This document shows, one piece after another, positions 46,953-57,135 of a stretch of 64,000 nt of DNA. Position numbers and translations under genes: made by a program. The notes beneath the pieces are model-generated. The model did no database searches. It was given only the letters and a program-made list of their open reading frames with translations, and was not told the origin of the DNA. Every line of letters starts with the position of its first letter. Position 1 is the first letter of the stretch. Source of the DNA: Halorarum halophilum (lineage in GTDB: Archaea > Halobacteriota > Halobacteria > Halobacteriales > Haloferacaceae); assembly GCF_013401515.1 (NCBI RefSeq), contig NZ_CP058529.1, positions 2,356,001 through 2,420,000 of the forward strand. Direction: 5' to 3'.

Positions 46953-47954
46953 TCAGAACTCCACCGCGTCCTTGATCCCGTCGGCCACGCGGGCCGCGTT
47001 GGGCATGTAGTAGTCCTCCATCGCGTACAGCGGGTACGGCACGTCGTAGCCAGTCACGCGCTGGACGGGCGCCTCCTGGTACAGCAGCGCCTCCTCCTGC
47101 AGGGTGGCGGTGATCTCGCCCGCCAGCCCGCCGGTCTTGGGCGCCTCGTGGACGACGCACGCGCGGCCGGTCTTCTTGAACGACTCCACGATTGCCTCGC
47201 GATCCATCGGCGAGACGGTCCGCAGGTCGACGACCTCGGCGTCGATGCCCTCGTCCGCGAGCTCCTCGGCGGCCTCCAGGCTCGGCCGGGTCATCGCGCC
47301 GTAGGTGAACACCGACACGTCGCTCCCCTCGCGGCGGACCGACGCCTCGCCGATGGGCACCTCGTAGTCGCCCTCGGGCACGTCGCCGCGGAAGGCGCGG
47401 TAGATGAGCTTCGGCTCGAGGAAGACGACCGGGTCCGGGTCGCGGATGGCCGAGATGAGCAGCCCCTTCGTGTCGTACGGCGTCGAGGGGATGACCACCT
47501 TCAGGCCGGCCTCGTGGGCGTAGAACGCCTCCTTCGACTCCGAGTGGTGCTCGGGGGCGCGGATACCGCCGCCGTAGGGCGCCCGCAGCACCATCGGGAG
47601 CGTGAACCTGCTCCGCGAGCGCGTGCGCAGGCGGGACATGTGCGAGACGATCTGGTCGAAGCCCGGGTACATGAACCCGGAGAACTGGATCTCCGGCACC
47701 GGCTTCAGCCCCATCGCGGCCATGCCGACCGCGGTGCCGATGATGCCAGACTCCGCGAGCGGCGTGTCGATGACGCGGTCCTCGCCGAACTCCTTCCAGA
47801 GCCCCTCGGTCGCCCGGAAGACGCCGCCGTTCTTGCCGACGTCCTCGCCCATGACGAGGACGTCTTCGTCCAGTTCCATCTCGGTCGCGAGCGCGTCTCG
47901 GACCGACTGTACCAGCGTGAGGTTCTGCGTCGCCTCTGTTTCTTGCGTGCTCAT
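46953..47954 (-). CDS. pdhB: 2-oxoacid dehydrogenase E1 beta subunit
   Basis: 333 residues from ATG 47954; GGAGGAGTGAC precedes it. Transketolase-like pyrimidine-binding and C-terminal domains: VMGEDVGKNGGVFRAT, TPLAESGIIGTAVGMAAMG, FMYPGFDQIVSHMSRLR, APYGGGIRAPEHHSE and EVVDLRTVSPMD. It forms the alpha2-beta2 E1 with PdhA, using thiamine diphosphate. Its start lies 2 nt past the pdhA stop and its stop is 1 nt before the pdhC start. Confidence 0.95.
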   Translation of the reverse strand: MSTQETEATQNLTLVQSVRDALATEMELDEDVLVMGEDVGKNGGVFRATEGLWKEFGEDRVIDTPLAESGIIGTAVGMAAMGLKPVPEIQFSGFMYPGFDQIVSHMSRLRTRSRSRFTLPMVLRAPYGGGIRAPEHHSESKEAFYAHEAGLKVVIPSTPYDTKGLLISAIRDPDPVVFLEPKLIYRAFRGDVPEGDYEVPIGEASVRREGSDVSVFTYGAMTRPSLEAAEELADEGIDAEVVDLRTVSPMDREAIVESFKKTGRACVVHEAPKTGGLAGEITATLQEEALLYQEAPVQRVTGYDVPYPLYAMEDYYMPNAARVADGIKDAVEF

Positions 47955-47956
47955 TG

Positions 47957-49072
47957 TCACTCCTCCAGGAACGCCTCGTCGCCGTACTTCTCGCGCAGCG
48001 CCGCCAGCTCCTCGGCCTGCTCAGCCAGCTCGGACGGCATCTCCTCGAACACGTGGTCGAACATCGTGCTCGGGTCGGGCCGGACGGACGACTCCGCCTC
48101 CTCGATGGCGGCCGCGACCTCCTCCTCGACGGACTCCCGGATGGCGTCGACCCGCTCGTCGTCGAGGATGCCCTGGTTCCGCAGGAACTTCTCCATCCGC
48201 GGGATCGGGTCCTTCGCCTTCCAGCGCTCGACCTCGTCGTCCTCGCGGTACACTGACGGGTCGTCGGCGGTCGTGTGGGCGCCGTAGCGGTACTGGACCG
48301 CCTCGATGAGCGTCGGCCGGAGCTCGCCCTCGGCCGGCGATTTAGCCTTCTCCAGCGCCTCGCTCGTCACCTTGTAGACGGCCAGCGGGTCCATGCCGTC
48401 GACCTGGACGCCCTCGAAGCCGTACGCGACGGCCTTCTGGGCGAGGGTCTCGGAGGCGGTCTGGCGCTCGCGGGGGACCGAGATGGCCCACTGGTTGTTG
48501 TTGCAGAAGAAGACGTTCGGCGTGTCGAACACCCCGGCGAAGTTGAGCCCCTCGTGGAAGTCGCCCTGGGAGGTGGCACCGTCGCCGAAGTAGCAGATGT
48601 AGGCGTTCTCGGGGTTGCCGCCGTGCTTCAGTTTGTCCGCCCAGGCCATCCCCGTCGCGTGGGGGATCTGGGAGGCGATAGGGACCGCGACGGTGAAGAT
48701 GTTGGCGTCCTCGGGCGGGGCGTTCCCGCGCTCGTCGCCCATCCAGTAGCGCAGCGTCCTCGTGAGGCCGAAGCCGCGGACGAGGGCGGCCGCGTGTTCG
48801 CGATAGGACGGGATCATCCAGTCGTCCTCCGCGAGCGCCATCGCGGAGCCGACCTGGGCGCCCTCCTGGCCGGAGAGGGGCGGATACGTCCCCATGCGGC
48901 CCTGCCGCTGGAGGGAGACGGCGCGCGTGTCGAAGTGGCGCGCGAGTTTCATGTTCCGGTACATCTCGACGAGCTCGTCGTCGTCGAGGGCGGGGACGTC
49001 GCCGACGACGCCGCCCTCCTCGTCGAGGACCTGGACCATACCCTCACGGGGGTCGCGCTCGAGCGTGCTCAC
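47957..49072 (-). CDS. pdhA: 2-oxoacid dehydrogenase E1 alpha subunit
   Basis: 371 residues from GTG 49072 (MSTLERDPREGM), set by AAGGAGGACAGC just upstream; a TTG at 49096 is less likely. The thiamine-diphosphate motif is GDGATSQGDFHEGLN...NNNQ (about 185-215). Phosphorylation-loop-type HTTADDPSVYRE and the N-terminal YRNMKLARHFD are typical. It decarboxylates a 2-oxo acid and reductively acylates the lipoyl group of PdhC. First gene of the three-gene run. Confidence 0.95.
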   Translation of the reverse strand: MSTLERDPREGMVQVLDEEGGVVGDVPALDDDELVEMYRNMKLARHFDTRAVSLQRQGRMGTYPPLSGQEGAQVGSAMALAEDDWMIPSYREHAAALVRGFGLTRTLRYWMGDERGNAPPEDANIFTVAVPIASQIPHATGMAWADKLKHGGNPENAYICYFGDGATSQGDFHEGLNFAGVFDTPNVFFCNNNQWAISVPRERQTASETLAQKAVAYGFEGVQVDGMDPLAVYKVTSEALEKAKSPAEGELRPTLIEAVQYRYGAHTTADDPSVYREDDEVERWKAKDPIPRMEKFLRNQGILDDERVDAIRESVEEEVAAAIEEAESSVRPDPSTMFDHVFEEMPSELAEQAEELAALREKYGDEAFLEE

Positions 49073-49399
49073 GCTGTCCTCCTTCGCATACCCCAAATCT
49101 GGCCCGCCCGCGCCATAGTGTTTTCGTAAATAGTTTACTGTGAGCAGAAATACTGCCTCCGTTCCCAGACGTGTCCATCGATGCCCGATCGAATTTGAGG
49201 ATGGGAACTTTTCGCGGCGCTGCGTCGAATCCCTCCCTGATGACCCCCGGAATCCCGCGTGGTTTTTGACAAACGATAGGGAAGGACGGCGCGGCTCGGC
49301 CGGCCGGCGGCGCCGAATCGGCGTCCCATCGGTCGAACCGGCCTGAACGACACGCTCGAACGCGGCGACGATGCCGAACGCTTCGGCACTGTTACCGAG
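49073..49399. other. Gap between lipA and pdhA
   Basis: No supported gene. The minus-strand AT-rich segment at 49116-49140 (TAAACTATTTACGAAAAC) is the likely pdhA promoter, about 45-60 nt from the start. GTGGTTTTTGACAAACG (49260-49276) is another AT-rich patch. A plus ORF of 68 codons at 49140-49346 lacks family features. Confidence 0.5.
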
Positions 49400-50338
49400 T
49401 CAGTCACCGCTGGCCGCTCGGGCGTGCGCACGGGCCTCCTCGACACTCCGACCCTCGCGGAGGAGCGCCTCGACGAAGAACTCGCCGGCCTTGTACGACG
49501 AGCGGACCATGGGACCGGAGGCGCAGTAGAGGAAGCCGAGTTCCCCCTCCGCGACCCGTCGCCACGTCTCGAAGACATCCGGGTGGACGTACTCGAACAC
49601 GTCGAGGTGCGAGCGGGACGGCTGGAGGTACTGGCCGAGCGTGACGATGTCCACGTCGGCCTCCCGGAGGTCCCGCAGCGTCCGGTACACCTCGTGGTCG
49701 TACTCCCCGAGGCCGAGCATGATGCTCGTCTTCGTGTACACGTCCGACTCGCAGCTCACCTGTTCGAGCACGTCGAGCGTCCGCCCGTAGTTCGCCCGAC
49801 GGTCGCGGACCGGCCACTGGAGGCGCTCGACTGTCTCGACGTTGTGCGCGATGACGTCCGGCCCGGCGTCGACGATACGGCGGACGGCCGCCTCGTCGCC
49901 GCCGAAGTCGGGGATGAGCACCTCGACGAGCGTCTCCGGGTCGCGGCGCTTGATCTCCCGGATGGTCTCGGCGAAGTGCGCGCTGCCGCCGTCGGCGAGG
50001 TCGTCCCGGTCGACGGAGGTGAGCACGACGTAGTCGAGGCCGATCTCGACGACGGCCTCCGCGACGTTCGACGGCTCGTCGGGATCGAGCGCCTCCATCC
50101 CCCCGGTCTCGACGTCGCAGAAGTTACAGCCCCGCGAGCACCGGTCGCCCATCAGCATGAACGTGGCCGTGCCGGGGCCGTCGCGGCCCGACCAGCACTC
50201 CCCGAGGTTCGGGCAGTTCGCCTCCTCGCAGACCGTGTGGAGGTCGTGCTCCCGGAGGGTCGACTTGATCTCGGTGAAGCGCTGGCCCGCGGGCGGGCGC
50301 ATCTTCAGCCAATCCGGCTTGCGCCGCCGACTGCTCAT
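49400..50338 (-). CDS. lipA: Lipoyl synthase
   Basis: 312 residues. Radical-SAM protein with both iron-sulfur motifs: the auxiliary cluster CEEANCPNLGEC (about 37-48) and the SAM cluster CSRGCNFC (about 67-74). Also VLTSVDRDDLADGGS, PDVIAHNVETV and the C-terminal ASGPMVRSSYKAGEFF with the conserved Arg-Ser-Ser-Tyr. It inserts two sulfurs into octanoyl groups on lipoyl domains. It lies 327 nt upstream of pdhA on the same strand and presumably lipoylates PdhC. Confidence 0.96.
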   Translation of the reverse strand: MSSRRRKPDWLKMRPPAGQRFTEIKSTLREHDLHTVCEEANCPNLGECWSGRDGPGTATFMLMGDRCSRGCNFCDVETGGMEALDPDEPSNVAEAVVEIGLDYVVLTSVDRDDLADGGSAHFAETIREIKRRDPETLVEVLIPDFGGDEAAVRRIVDAGPDVIAHNVETVERLQWPVRDRRANYGRTLDVLEQVSCESDVYTKTSIMLGLGEYDHEVYRTLRDLREADVDIVTLGQYLQPSRSHLDVFEYVHPDVFETWRRVAEGELGFLYCASGPMVRSSYKAGEFFVEALLREGRSVEEARAHARAASGD

Positions 50339-50527
50339 GGCATCCCTTTCGTCCCCCTGGGCAAAAGGATGCGGATGTGGACGGTGAGGAACCGTTGGCA
50401 ACCGCTGACGGAGCGCCCGCGAACTGCGTCGGGTTCGGGACTGGATCGGTCCGCGACGGGGCATCAGGCCGTATGATTCGGACCGATAACCATTTATTGT
50501 TGGTACCAAACTGTCGAATGATTCGGG

Positions 50528-51931
50528 ATGCTGGACGTGTCGTCGAAGGACATCACCGAGGGATCGCTCGGGCGAGCGCTCGCGTTCCTCTCGGTTCCCA
50601 TCGTCGCCCAGCAGCTCGCGCTGGTCGCCCAGCAGGTCATCGACGTGTTCTGGATCGGCCGACTGGGCGAGGACCAGGTCGCCGCGGTCGGCCTCGTGAT
50701 GCCGCTCCTCGGGTTGTTCGCCGCCGGCACGATGGCGGTGTTTCTCGGCGGGCAGATCGTCGTCTCCCAGCGCGTCGGCGCCGACGACCTCCCCGGCTCG
50801 CGTCGCGCCGCGTTCCACGCCCTCGTCGGCGCCGGCGTCGTTGGGCTGCTCCTCGCCGGCGTCGTCAACGCGTTCGCCCTCGACATCACGCAGCTGTTCC
50901 AGCCCGGCGACCGCGTCGCCCAGCTCGGGGCGATCTACCTCGGCACGATGGTGCTCTCCTACACGTTCAGCGGGATGAGCGACGCGATGGAGGCGGCGTT
51001 CGTGGGGTCGGGCGACTCGCGGACCCCGCTCGTCGTGAACCTCGTCGCCATCGTCGTGAACGTCGTGCTCGACCCGATCCTCATGTTCGGGATGTGGCGC
51101 TTCGACGCGTACGGCATCGCCGGCGCCGCCTACGCGACGCTCGTCGCCTACGCGGTGGGACTCCTCATCGCGCTCGGCGTCGCCCTCTCCGGCCGCGGCG
51201 GGTTCACGCTGACCCGGAACGCGGTCGGCATCGACGTCGACGAGTTCCGCGCCCTGCTCGACGTCGGTGCGCCCAAGGCCGCCCAGGAGAGCGGCCGGCA
51301 GATCGCGCGGCTCGTCATGGTGAGCATCATCTCCGTGACCGGCGGGGGCGCCGCGCTCGCGGCGTACACCGTCGGCGCCCGTATCTCGACGGTGGCGTTC
51401 GTGCCCGCAATCGGGCTCGGCTCTGCGGGAACGACGCTCGTCGGCCAGAACCTCGGCGCCGACCGGCCCGACAGGGCGACGCGGGCGACGTGGCTCGGGG
51501 TCGGCGTCGGCGCCGTCGGCGTCGGCGTTCTCGGCATCGTCCAGTGGTTCGTACCCGGGTTCCTCGCCGAGGTGTTCGTGCCCGGAATCGAGGGCGAGAC
51601 CCTCGAGTACACCATCGCGTACCTCCAGATACTCGCGCTCGGGTACTGGGCGCTCGGCGCGATCTACACCGTCGAAGCCGGCTTCAACGGCGCCGGCAGG
51701 ACGAGCATCTCGATGTACTCGACGATGCTCCAGTACTGGACGGTCCGCATCCCGGTCGCCGCGGTCCTCGCGTTCGGCCTCGGGTACGGCGCGCACGGCC
51801 CGTTCTGGGCCGTCACAGTCTCCAATGTCGTCGCGGCGGTCGGGCTCTGCGCGTACTTCCGTTACTCGACGGACAACGGGATGCTCGACCGCGCGGCGAC
51901 GTCCTCGTGCGGCGCCGACGCCGCCGACTGA
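50528..51931 (+). CDS. MATE-family efflux transporter
   Basis: 467 residues, twelve predicted membrane helices in two related halves. The N-terminal half has LSVPIVAQQLALVAQQVIDVFWIG, QRVGADD, and GMSDAMEAAFVGSGDSRTPL. The second half repeats the pattern with VGAPKAAQESGRQIARLVMVS and LVGQNLGADRPDRA. Exports drugs or metabolites in exchange for Na+ or H+. A TATA-like CATTTATTG at 50491-50499 lies about 35 nt upstream of ATG 50528. It is divergent from lipA. Confidence 0.92.
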   Translation: MLDVSSKDITEGSLGRALAFLSVPIVAQQLALVAQQVIDVFWIGRLGEDQVAAVGLVMPLLGLFAAGTMAVFLGGQIVVSQRVGADDLPGSRRAAFHALVGAGVVGLLLAGVVNAFALDITQLFQPGDRVAQLGAIYLGTMVLSYTFSGMSDAMEAAFVGSGDSRTPLVVNLVAIVVNVVLDPILMFGMWRFDAYGIAGAAYATLVAYAVGLLIALGVALSGRGGFTLTRNAVGIDVDEFRALLDVGAPKAAQESGRQIARLVMVSIISVTGGGAALAAYTVGARISTVAFVPAIGLGSAGTTLVGQNLGADRPDRATRATWLGVGVGAVGVGVLGIVQWFVPGFLAEVFVPGIEGETLEYTIAYLQILALGYWALGAIYTVEAGFNGAGRTSISMYSTMLQYWTVRIPVAAVLAFGLGYGAHGPFWAVTVSNVVAAVGLCAYFRYSTDNGMLDRAATSSCGADAAD

Positions 51932-51973
51932 ACCGCCGAACGCCGTGAATCCGCCCTCAGTCCGGGCTTCCGA

Positions 51974-54043
51974 TCAGAACTCGGCGTCCCCGACGCCCGG
52001 CTCCGGCGGCGCGACGCCCTCCTCCTCGCGGGCCAGTTCGAACTCCTCGCGGAGCTCCCGGACGCGGTCGCGGATGTCCGCTGCGAGTTCGAACTCGAGG
52101 TTGTTCGCCGCCTCCTGCATCCGCTCCTCGAGCGCCTGGATGCGCGCCTGCGCCTCCTCCTCGTCGGCGACGTCGCCGTCGGTGACCCCCGAGGTGTCGG
52201 TCTTCGAGCCGGGGAGGTTCGTCTCGCCGATCTCCTTCTCGATCGTCCGCGGTTCGTAGCCGTGCTCCTCGTTGAACTCGCGCTGGATCTCGCGACGGCG
52301 CCTGGTCTCCTCGATGGCCCCCGCCATCGAGTCGGTCGTGTCGTCGGCGTAGAGGACGACCTCACCGTTGACGTTCCGCGCCGCCCGGCCCATCGTCTGG
52401 ACGAGCGTCGTCTCCGAGCGGAGGAACCCCTCCTGGTCGGCGTCGAGGATGGCGACGAGGCTCACCTCGGGGATGTCCAACCCCTCCCGGAGGAGGTTGA
52501 TGCCGACGAGCACGTCGATGTCGCCCAGTCGGAGCGAGCGCACCAGCTCGTGGCGTTCGAGCGTGTCCGTCTCGTCGTGCATGTACGCGACGTCGACGCC
52601 CGCCTCCTCGAGGTACTCCGTGAGGTCCTCGGCCATGCGCTTCGTGAGCGTCGTGACCAGCGTGCGCTCGCCGCGCTCGATGCGGTCGTCGATGCGGTCC
52701 ATGAGGTCGTCGACCTGCCCGGTCGCGGACGCGATCTCGACCGCGGGGTCGACGAGGTGGGTCGGGCGGACGATCTGCTCGACCACCTGCTCCGAGTGCT
52801 CGCGCTCGTAGTCGCTCGGCGTCGCGCTCACGTAGAGGGTCCGATCCGTCTTCTCCTCGAACTCCTCGAAGGTGAGCGGACGGTTGTCGTAGGCGGTCGG
52901 GAGCCGGAAGCCGTTCTCGACGAGCGAGTCCTTTCGGGACTTGTCGCCCGCGAACTGCCCCTTGATCTGCGGGATGGTCTGGTGCGACTCGTCGATGACC
53001 GTCAGGAAGTCGTCCGGGAAGTAGTCGAGCAGCGTGTACGGCGCGTCGCCCGACTCGCGGTTCGAGAGGTGGACGGAGTAGTTCTCGATGCCCGAGCAGT
53101 AGCCGGCCTCCTGGAGCATCTCCAGGTCGAAGGTGGTTCGCTCCTCGATGCGCTGGGCGGCGACGAGGTTGCCGTCGCGCTCGAACCGGCGGACGCGCCG
53201 CTCCATCAGCTCCTCGATCTCCTCGATCGCCGTCTGCAGCCGTTGCTGGGGGATGGAGTAGTGCTCTGCCGGGTGGATCAGCACCGCCGGCTCCTGGGAG
53301 ACGACCTCGCCCTGCATCGGGTCGACCTTCATCATGCGGTCGATCTCGTCGCCCCAGAACTCGACGCGGACGGCGTACCGGCCGTACATGGGGAAGATCT
53401 CGACGGTGTCCCCGCGCACGCGGAAGGTACCCTGCTGGAAGTCCACGTCGTTGCGTTCGTAGTTCAGGTCGACGAGCCGGGCCAGGAGCTCGTCGCGGCC
53501 GACCTCCTCGCCGACCTCGAGTTCCAGCGACATCTCGCGGTAGTTCGCCGGGTCGCCGAGCCCGTAGATGGCCGAGACCGACGCGACGACGATGACGTCG
53601 TCGCGGGTGAGCAGCGACCGGGTGGCCGAGTGGCGCAGCCGGTCGATTTCCTCGTTCAGCGACATCTCCTTGTCGATGTACGTGTCCGTCTGCTCGACGT
53701 ACGCCTCCGGCTGGTAGTAGTCGTAGTAGGAGACGAAGTACTCGACGGCGTTGTCCGGGAAGAGGTTCTTGAACTCCTCGTACAGCTGGGCCGCGAGCGT
53801 CTTGTTGTGCGCGAGCACCAGCATCGGCCGGTCAAGTTGCTCCGCGACCCACGAAACGGTGTTCGTCTTCCCCGACCCGGTCACCCCGAGGAGGGTCTGC
53901 TTGTCCATCCCCCCTCGGTAGCCCGAGACCAGCTTCTCGATCGCCTCGGGCTGGTCGCCGGCCGGGTCGAACGGCGCGTCGACGCGAAGCGGGCGGTCCA
54001 GTCCGGGGCGGTCCGGCGTCAGCGGACCCTGCGATTCGCTCAT
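51974..54043 (-). CDS. uvrB: Excinuclease ABC subunit B
   Basis: 689 residues. Helicase Walker [12 protein letters not shown] (about 54-64), the DNA-clamping beta-hairpin ([20 protein letters not shown], about 105-124), [20 protein letters not shown] and a C-terminal UVR motif ([20 protein letters not shown], near 645). It verifies lesions in bacterial-type nucleotide excision repair with UvrA and UvrC, which are not in this window. It converges on the MATE gene. Confidence 0.97.
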   Translation of the reverse strand: MSESQGPLTPDRPGLDRPLRVDAPFDPAGDQPEAIEKLVSGYRGGMDKQTLLGVTGSGKTNTVSWVAEQLDRPMLVLAHNKTLAAQLYEEFKNLFPDNAVEYFVSYYDYYQPEAYVEQTDTYIDKEMSLNEEIDRLRHSATRSLLTRDDVIVVASVSAIYGLGDPANYREMSLELEVGEEVGRDELLARLVDLNYERNDVDFQQGTFRVRGDTVEIFPMYGRYAVRVEFWGDEIDRMMKVDPMQGEVVSQEPAVLIHPAEHYSIPQQRLQTAIEEIEELMERRVRRFERDGNLVAAQRIEERTTFDLEMLQEAGYCSGIENYSVHLSNRESGDAPYTLLDYFPDDFLTVIDESHQTIPQIKGQFAGDKSRKDSLVENGFRLPTAYDNRPLTFEEFEEKTDRTLYVSATPSDYEREHSEQVVEQIVRPTHLVDPAVEIASATGQVDDLMDRIDDRIERGERTLVTTLTKRMAEDLTEYLEEAGVDVAYMHDETDTLERHELVRSLRLGDIDVLVGINLLREGLDIPEVSLVAILDADQEGFLRSETTLVQTMGRAARNVNGEVVLYADDTTDSMAGAIEETRRRREIQREFNEEHGYEPRTIEKEIGETNLPGSKTDTSGVTDGDVADEEEAQARIQALEERMQEAANNLEFELAADIRDRVRELREEFELAREEEGVAPPEPGVGDAEF

Positions 54044-54315
54044 CGTCGGAGTCAGGGGCCCGAGTCACTTGACGGGCGCGGTCGCCGTGGCTGACAGGCG
54101 GCACGGGTGGGCGACGACCCGGTTCGAGACGGGCCGCCGAACTGGAGACACCACGTGGAGGGACCGGGGCGTCTCGTCCGCGGGACGGCGTGCCGCGCAA
54201 CCGCGCATCGCCCCGCGACGGCTCTCACGTCACGGCGGGGGTGGTCCCGTACTCGGATAAAAACCCTCGCCGGGCAGTGAGTACGGTTTTGTCGGTCGAC
54301 GCGGTAGCCCGGCAC

Positions 54316-54585
54316 ATGGTTCGAACCGAACTCGAGGAGGCGAGCGATCACCTTCGCCAGGCCGCCGAGGGGGCGGAGGGGGAGACGCGGGACAAACTGG
54401 GCGAGCAGGCGCACCGCTTCGCGGACGCCGCGACCAGGGAGCACGGCCCCGACCACGGGTGGCTCGACCGCCACACGCACGTCGTCCGCGAACTGGGCGA
54501 GGAGCTGGACGGGGAGGCGAAGGAGCACGTCGAAACGGCGGTGGACCGGATCAACACCTACCGGGAGGGCGTCTCGGGGGTCTAA
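54316..54585 (+). CDS. Small helical haloarchaeal protein
   Basis: 89 residues, all helical and highly charged: MVRTELEEASDHLRQAAEGA, a middle helix with QAHRFADAATREHGPDHGWLDRHTH and an end helix VETAVDRINTYREGV. It resembles a conserved small haloarchaeal family (I recall DUF7553, not searched). No function is known. ATG 54316 begins a canonical N-terminus. It is divergent from uvrB and converges with the next minus gene. Confidence 0.72.
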   Translation: MVRTELEEASDHLRQAAEGAEGETRDKLGEQAHRFADAATREHGPDHGWLDRHTHVVRELGEELDGEAKEHVETAVDRINTYREGVSGV

Positions 54586-54610
54586 CGTACCGTCGAGGGG
54601 CGAGCAGGGG

Positions 54611-55237
54611 CTAGCAGACGTTCTTCGGCTTCACGCCCATCCCCTCGAGCGTCTCGACGTAGTCGTCGTAGGCCGCCTCGACGACCGCGTCGGCCGCCTC
54701 GCGCGCCTCGTCCCACTCCTCGTCGGTCTCGCACACGGCGTCGAGCAGGTCCGCGGCGTCGTCGAGGCGGTCCGAGACGTCGTTCCGGACGCCCCGGAAG
54801 TCGTCGGCCGCGGTCGGGTCCGCGTTGCCGACGAAGAAGCCGACCATCTGCCCGGCCCGCGCGTCCCCGAGCAGGCAGCGCGCCAGCAGGCCGCCGGCGC
54901 GGGCGGGCGTCGACTGCAGGTCCGCGAGCACGCCGTACTCGGGGAACTCCCGGGCGTCGTCGGCGTCGAAACCGTTCGGGGCGACGGCGTCGCGGTGGTC
55001 CCGGGCGTCCTCGGCGACGTCGCCGAACAGGGCCGCCGCGTCGCCGCTGGCCTCGTCGGCGCTCCAGGCCTCGAACCGCTTGGCGGCCGCTTCGGCCTCC
55101 GCCGCCGCGGCCTCGCGGACCGCGTCCGCCGCCATCTCGCCGCCGGTCAGGGCGTACAGCGATTTCGAGGAGCCTAACCGCGAGAGCGCCGTCTCGTGGT
55201 CGTCGCGCAGGTCGGAGAGAAGGGTGTCGCCGTCCAT
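54611..55237 (-). CDS. Helical, ferritin-like-looking protein of unknown function
   Basis: 208 residues from ATG 55237. Almost entirely helical: LLSDLRDDHETALSRLGSSK, MAADAVREAAAAEAEAAAKRFEAW, DARDHRDAV, LADLQSTPARAGGLLARCLLGD, a region with FFVGNADPTAADDFRG, then long helices ending KPKNVC. The four-helix pattern with scattered Glu and His recalls ferritin-like folds, but the usual ExxH pairs are not clear. Haloarchaeal homologues have been given unrelated names; none is supported here. The closing Cys is unusual. Confidence 0.65.
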   Translation of the reverse strand: MDGDTLLSDLRDDHETALSRLGSSKSLYALTGGEMAADAVREAAAAEAEAAAKRFEAWSADEASGDAAALFGDVAEDARDHRDAVAPNGFDADDAREFPEYGVLADLQSTPARAGGLLARCLLGDARAGQMVGFFVGNADPTAADDFRGVRNDVSDRLDDAADLLDAVCETDEEWDEAREAADAVVEAAYDDYVETLEGMGVKPKNVC

Positions 55238-55327
55238 GCTCGTCGGTTGGGCCGTGACGCGCTTGAAACCCCCGGAGTCGGCCGCTTCGACGGTAGGGTT
55301 ACGTGACGGGGGGACGAGATGTGGGCC

Positions 55328-56887
55328 ATGTCCACCGACCGGTCCCCGTCGCTCTCCGACGCGCTGACCGCAGCGGGTCGCGTGCTCGTGGACCACCCCG
55401 TCGCCGTCGTGTCGGCCTACCTCCTCGCGACCGCGGTCGTGCCGGTCGCCCGCGTCCCGTTCCTGGCCGCGTTCGCGGCCGCCGTCGGCCTGCTCGCCTC
55501 CATGGGCCGGATCGAGCCGCTGGTCCAGGCGCTCGCCGACCAGGAGGCCGTCCTGACCGAGGGTGGCGGGCAGGGCGAGGGCAGTATCCCCGGCGGGTTC
55601 GGTGAGGGATTCGGCGGTGGCGGCGGTTCCGATCCGGCGCTCTCCCCGGAGCTCCAGTCCGCCGTCGACGGGCTCCTGATTCCGGAGGTCGGCGCGCTAC
55701 TCGTCGCCGGTCTCGTCGTCACCGCGGTCGTGGCGCTGCTCGCGCAGTCGGTCGCCAGCGCCGTCACCTACGGCACCCTCTGGGCCGCGATCGACGAGCG
55801 GCCGCCGCTGGTCGACGGCGTCGCCACCGCCGGCCGGTGGCGGTCGTACCTCGGGCTGGTGCTCGTCCGCATCGCCGTCGTCGGGCTCGCCGTCGCCGTC
55901 CCGCTCGCGGTCGGCGTCCTGCTCGGCGGCGCCGCCGGGCTGGCAGTCGGCGGCCTCCTCGCGCTCGCCGGGCTGCTCGTCGTGCTGGCGACGCTGCTGC
56001 TGCTGGCGTTCTCCGGTCCGGCGGTCGTCGTCGACGGCGTCGGCGCGATGGGGGCGATCAGGGGGAGCGTGGGGTTCGTCCGCCGGAACCCTGGGGTGAC
56101 GGTCGCGTTCGTGCTCGTGGCCGCCGGGGCGTACGTCGGGGCGTCGATCCTCGTCGGACTGCTGAACGTCGCCGGCGCGGGTCGAATCGGCGGGGTGATC
56201 CTCGCGCTCGCGGTCGCGCCGCTGCTGGACGCCTTCGCCACCGCGCTCTACGCCGGCCGGGGGCTCCCGGCGGCCGCCGACCGACGGACGGTCGGGAGTC
56301 GCCTCCGGGGCGGCGTCCGCGGCGGCTGGCGCGAACTGTGGCGCTTCGTCCGCCACCACCCGATTGCGAACGTCCTCGGGGCGCTCCTCATCGTCGCCGG
56401 CATCGCCGGCGGCTACGCGTACACGGCGCCGATGGGCGTCTCGATCCCGCCGCCGGCGGACGTCGCGGGCGTGTTCGGCGTGGTCCCCATCGGCCCGTTC
56501 GCGAACATCGCCGCGAACAACTGGCTCGTCTCCGCCGGCACGGCCTTCGGTGGGCTGGCGTTCGGCGTCCCCGCGGCCGCGTCGCTGCTGTTCAACGGGG
56601 TGCTCATCGGGGCGCTCGCCGGCCTGTTCGACCGGCTGGCGTTCATCGCACTCGTCGCGCCGCACGGCGTCCTCGAGCTCCCGGCCATCGCCGTCGCCGG
56701 CGGCCTCGGCCTTCACCTGGGCGTCGTTGGGTGGCGCGCGGTCCGCGGCCAGTCGGACGCCGCCGCGGTCGCCGCGGAGCTCCGGCGGGCGACGTGGGTG
56801 CTCGTCGGCCTCGCGCTGGTGCTGGTGCTCGCCTCGTTCGTCGAGGCGTTCCTGACGCCGAGGATCGCGGCGTACGTGCTGGGGTGA
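55328..56887 (+). CDS. Polytopic membrane protein with C-terminal SpoIIM domain
   Basis: 519 residues from ATG 55328; ATG 55319 is an alternative. The N-terminal part has several helices (about 25-330) with a Gly-rich loop near 90-110, resembling glycerophosphodiesterase-type membrane domains. The C-terminal part (about 350-519) is SpoIIM-like: NNWLVSAGTAFGGLAFGVPA, LFNGVLIGALAGLFDR, PHGVLELPAIAVAGGLGLHLG and ASFVEAFLTPRI. Archaeal SpoIIM-domain proteins are unrelated to sporulation; a role in membrane organisation is likely but unproven. A TATA-like GGGTTACGTG near 55293-55302 fits the later ATG. Confidence 0.8.
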   Translation: MSTDRSPSLSDALTAAGRVLVDHPVAVVSAYLLATAVVPVARVPFLAAFAAAVGLLASMGRIEPLVQALADQEAVLTEGGGQGEGSIPGGFGEGFGGGGGSDPALSPELQSAVDGLLIPEVGALLVAGLVVTAVVALLAQSVASAVTYGTLWAAIDERPPLVDGVATAGRWRSYLGLVLVRIAVVGLAVAVPLAVGVLLGGAAGLAVGGLLALAGLLVVLATLLLLAFSGPAVVVDGVGAMGAIRGSVGFVRRNPGVTVAFVLVAAGAYVGASILVGLLNVAGAGRIGGVILALAVAPLLDAFATALYAGRGLPAAADRRTVGSRLRGGVRGGWRELWRFVRHHPIANVLGALLIVAGIAGGYAYTAPMGVSIPPPADVAGVFGVVPIGPFANIAANNWLVSAGTAFGGLAFGVPAAASLLFNGVLIGALAGLFDRLAFIALVAPHGVLELPAIAVAGGLGLHLGVVGWRAVRGQSDAAAVAAELRRATWVLVGLALVLVLASFVEAFLTPRIAAYVLG

Positions 56888-57135
56888 GGTTCGGTGCAGG
56901 CTGGATCGTCGGCGGTCGCGGAAGCCGGTCGAAACCGGCGACTGGCGGGCCAACGTGCCCACTTCTCAGTCGAGGATAGATCATGCATCGTGGCGCACGG
57001 CGGCCGCGCGACCCGAGACTCGCGGGGGCTTTCGGGCACGTAGCAGTCTTTACGAGACGCTTCCTCGTGTGAGTCACCGAAGCGCAGCTCGTCGAACAGC
57101 GTTCGAAAGAAATCGGGGTCGAAAGTCCGAGCGCC
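56888..57135. other. Convergent gap, small GC-rich motif
   Basis: No gene. CTCGCGGGGGCTTTCGGG (57020-57037) resembles the GCGGGGGCTTTCG part of the repeat at 45217-45245. Nothing else is seen. Confidence 0.4.

Noticed and set aside
49140-49346. 68-codon plus ORF in the lipA-pdhA gap
   Set aside because: No ribosome site, Arg-rich composition, no recognisable domain; overlaps the likely pdhA promoter.
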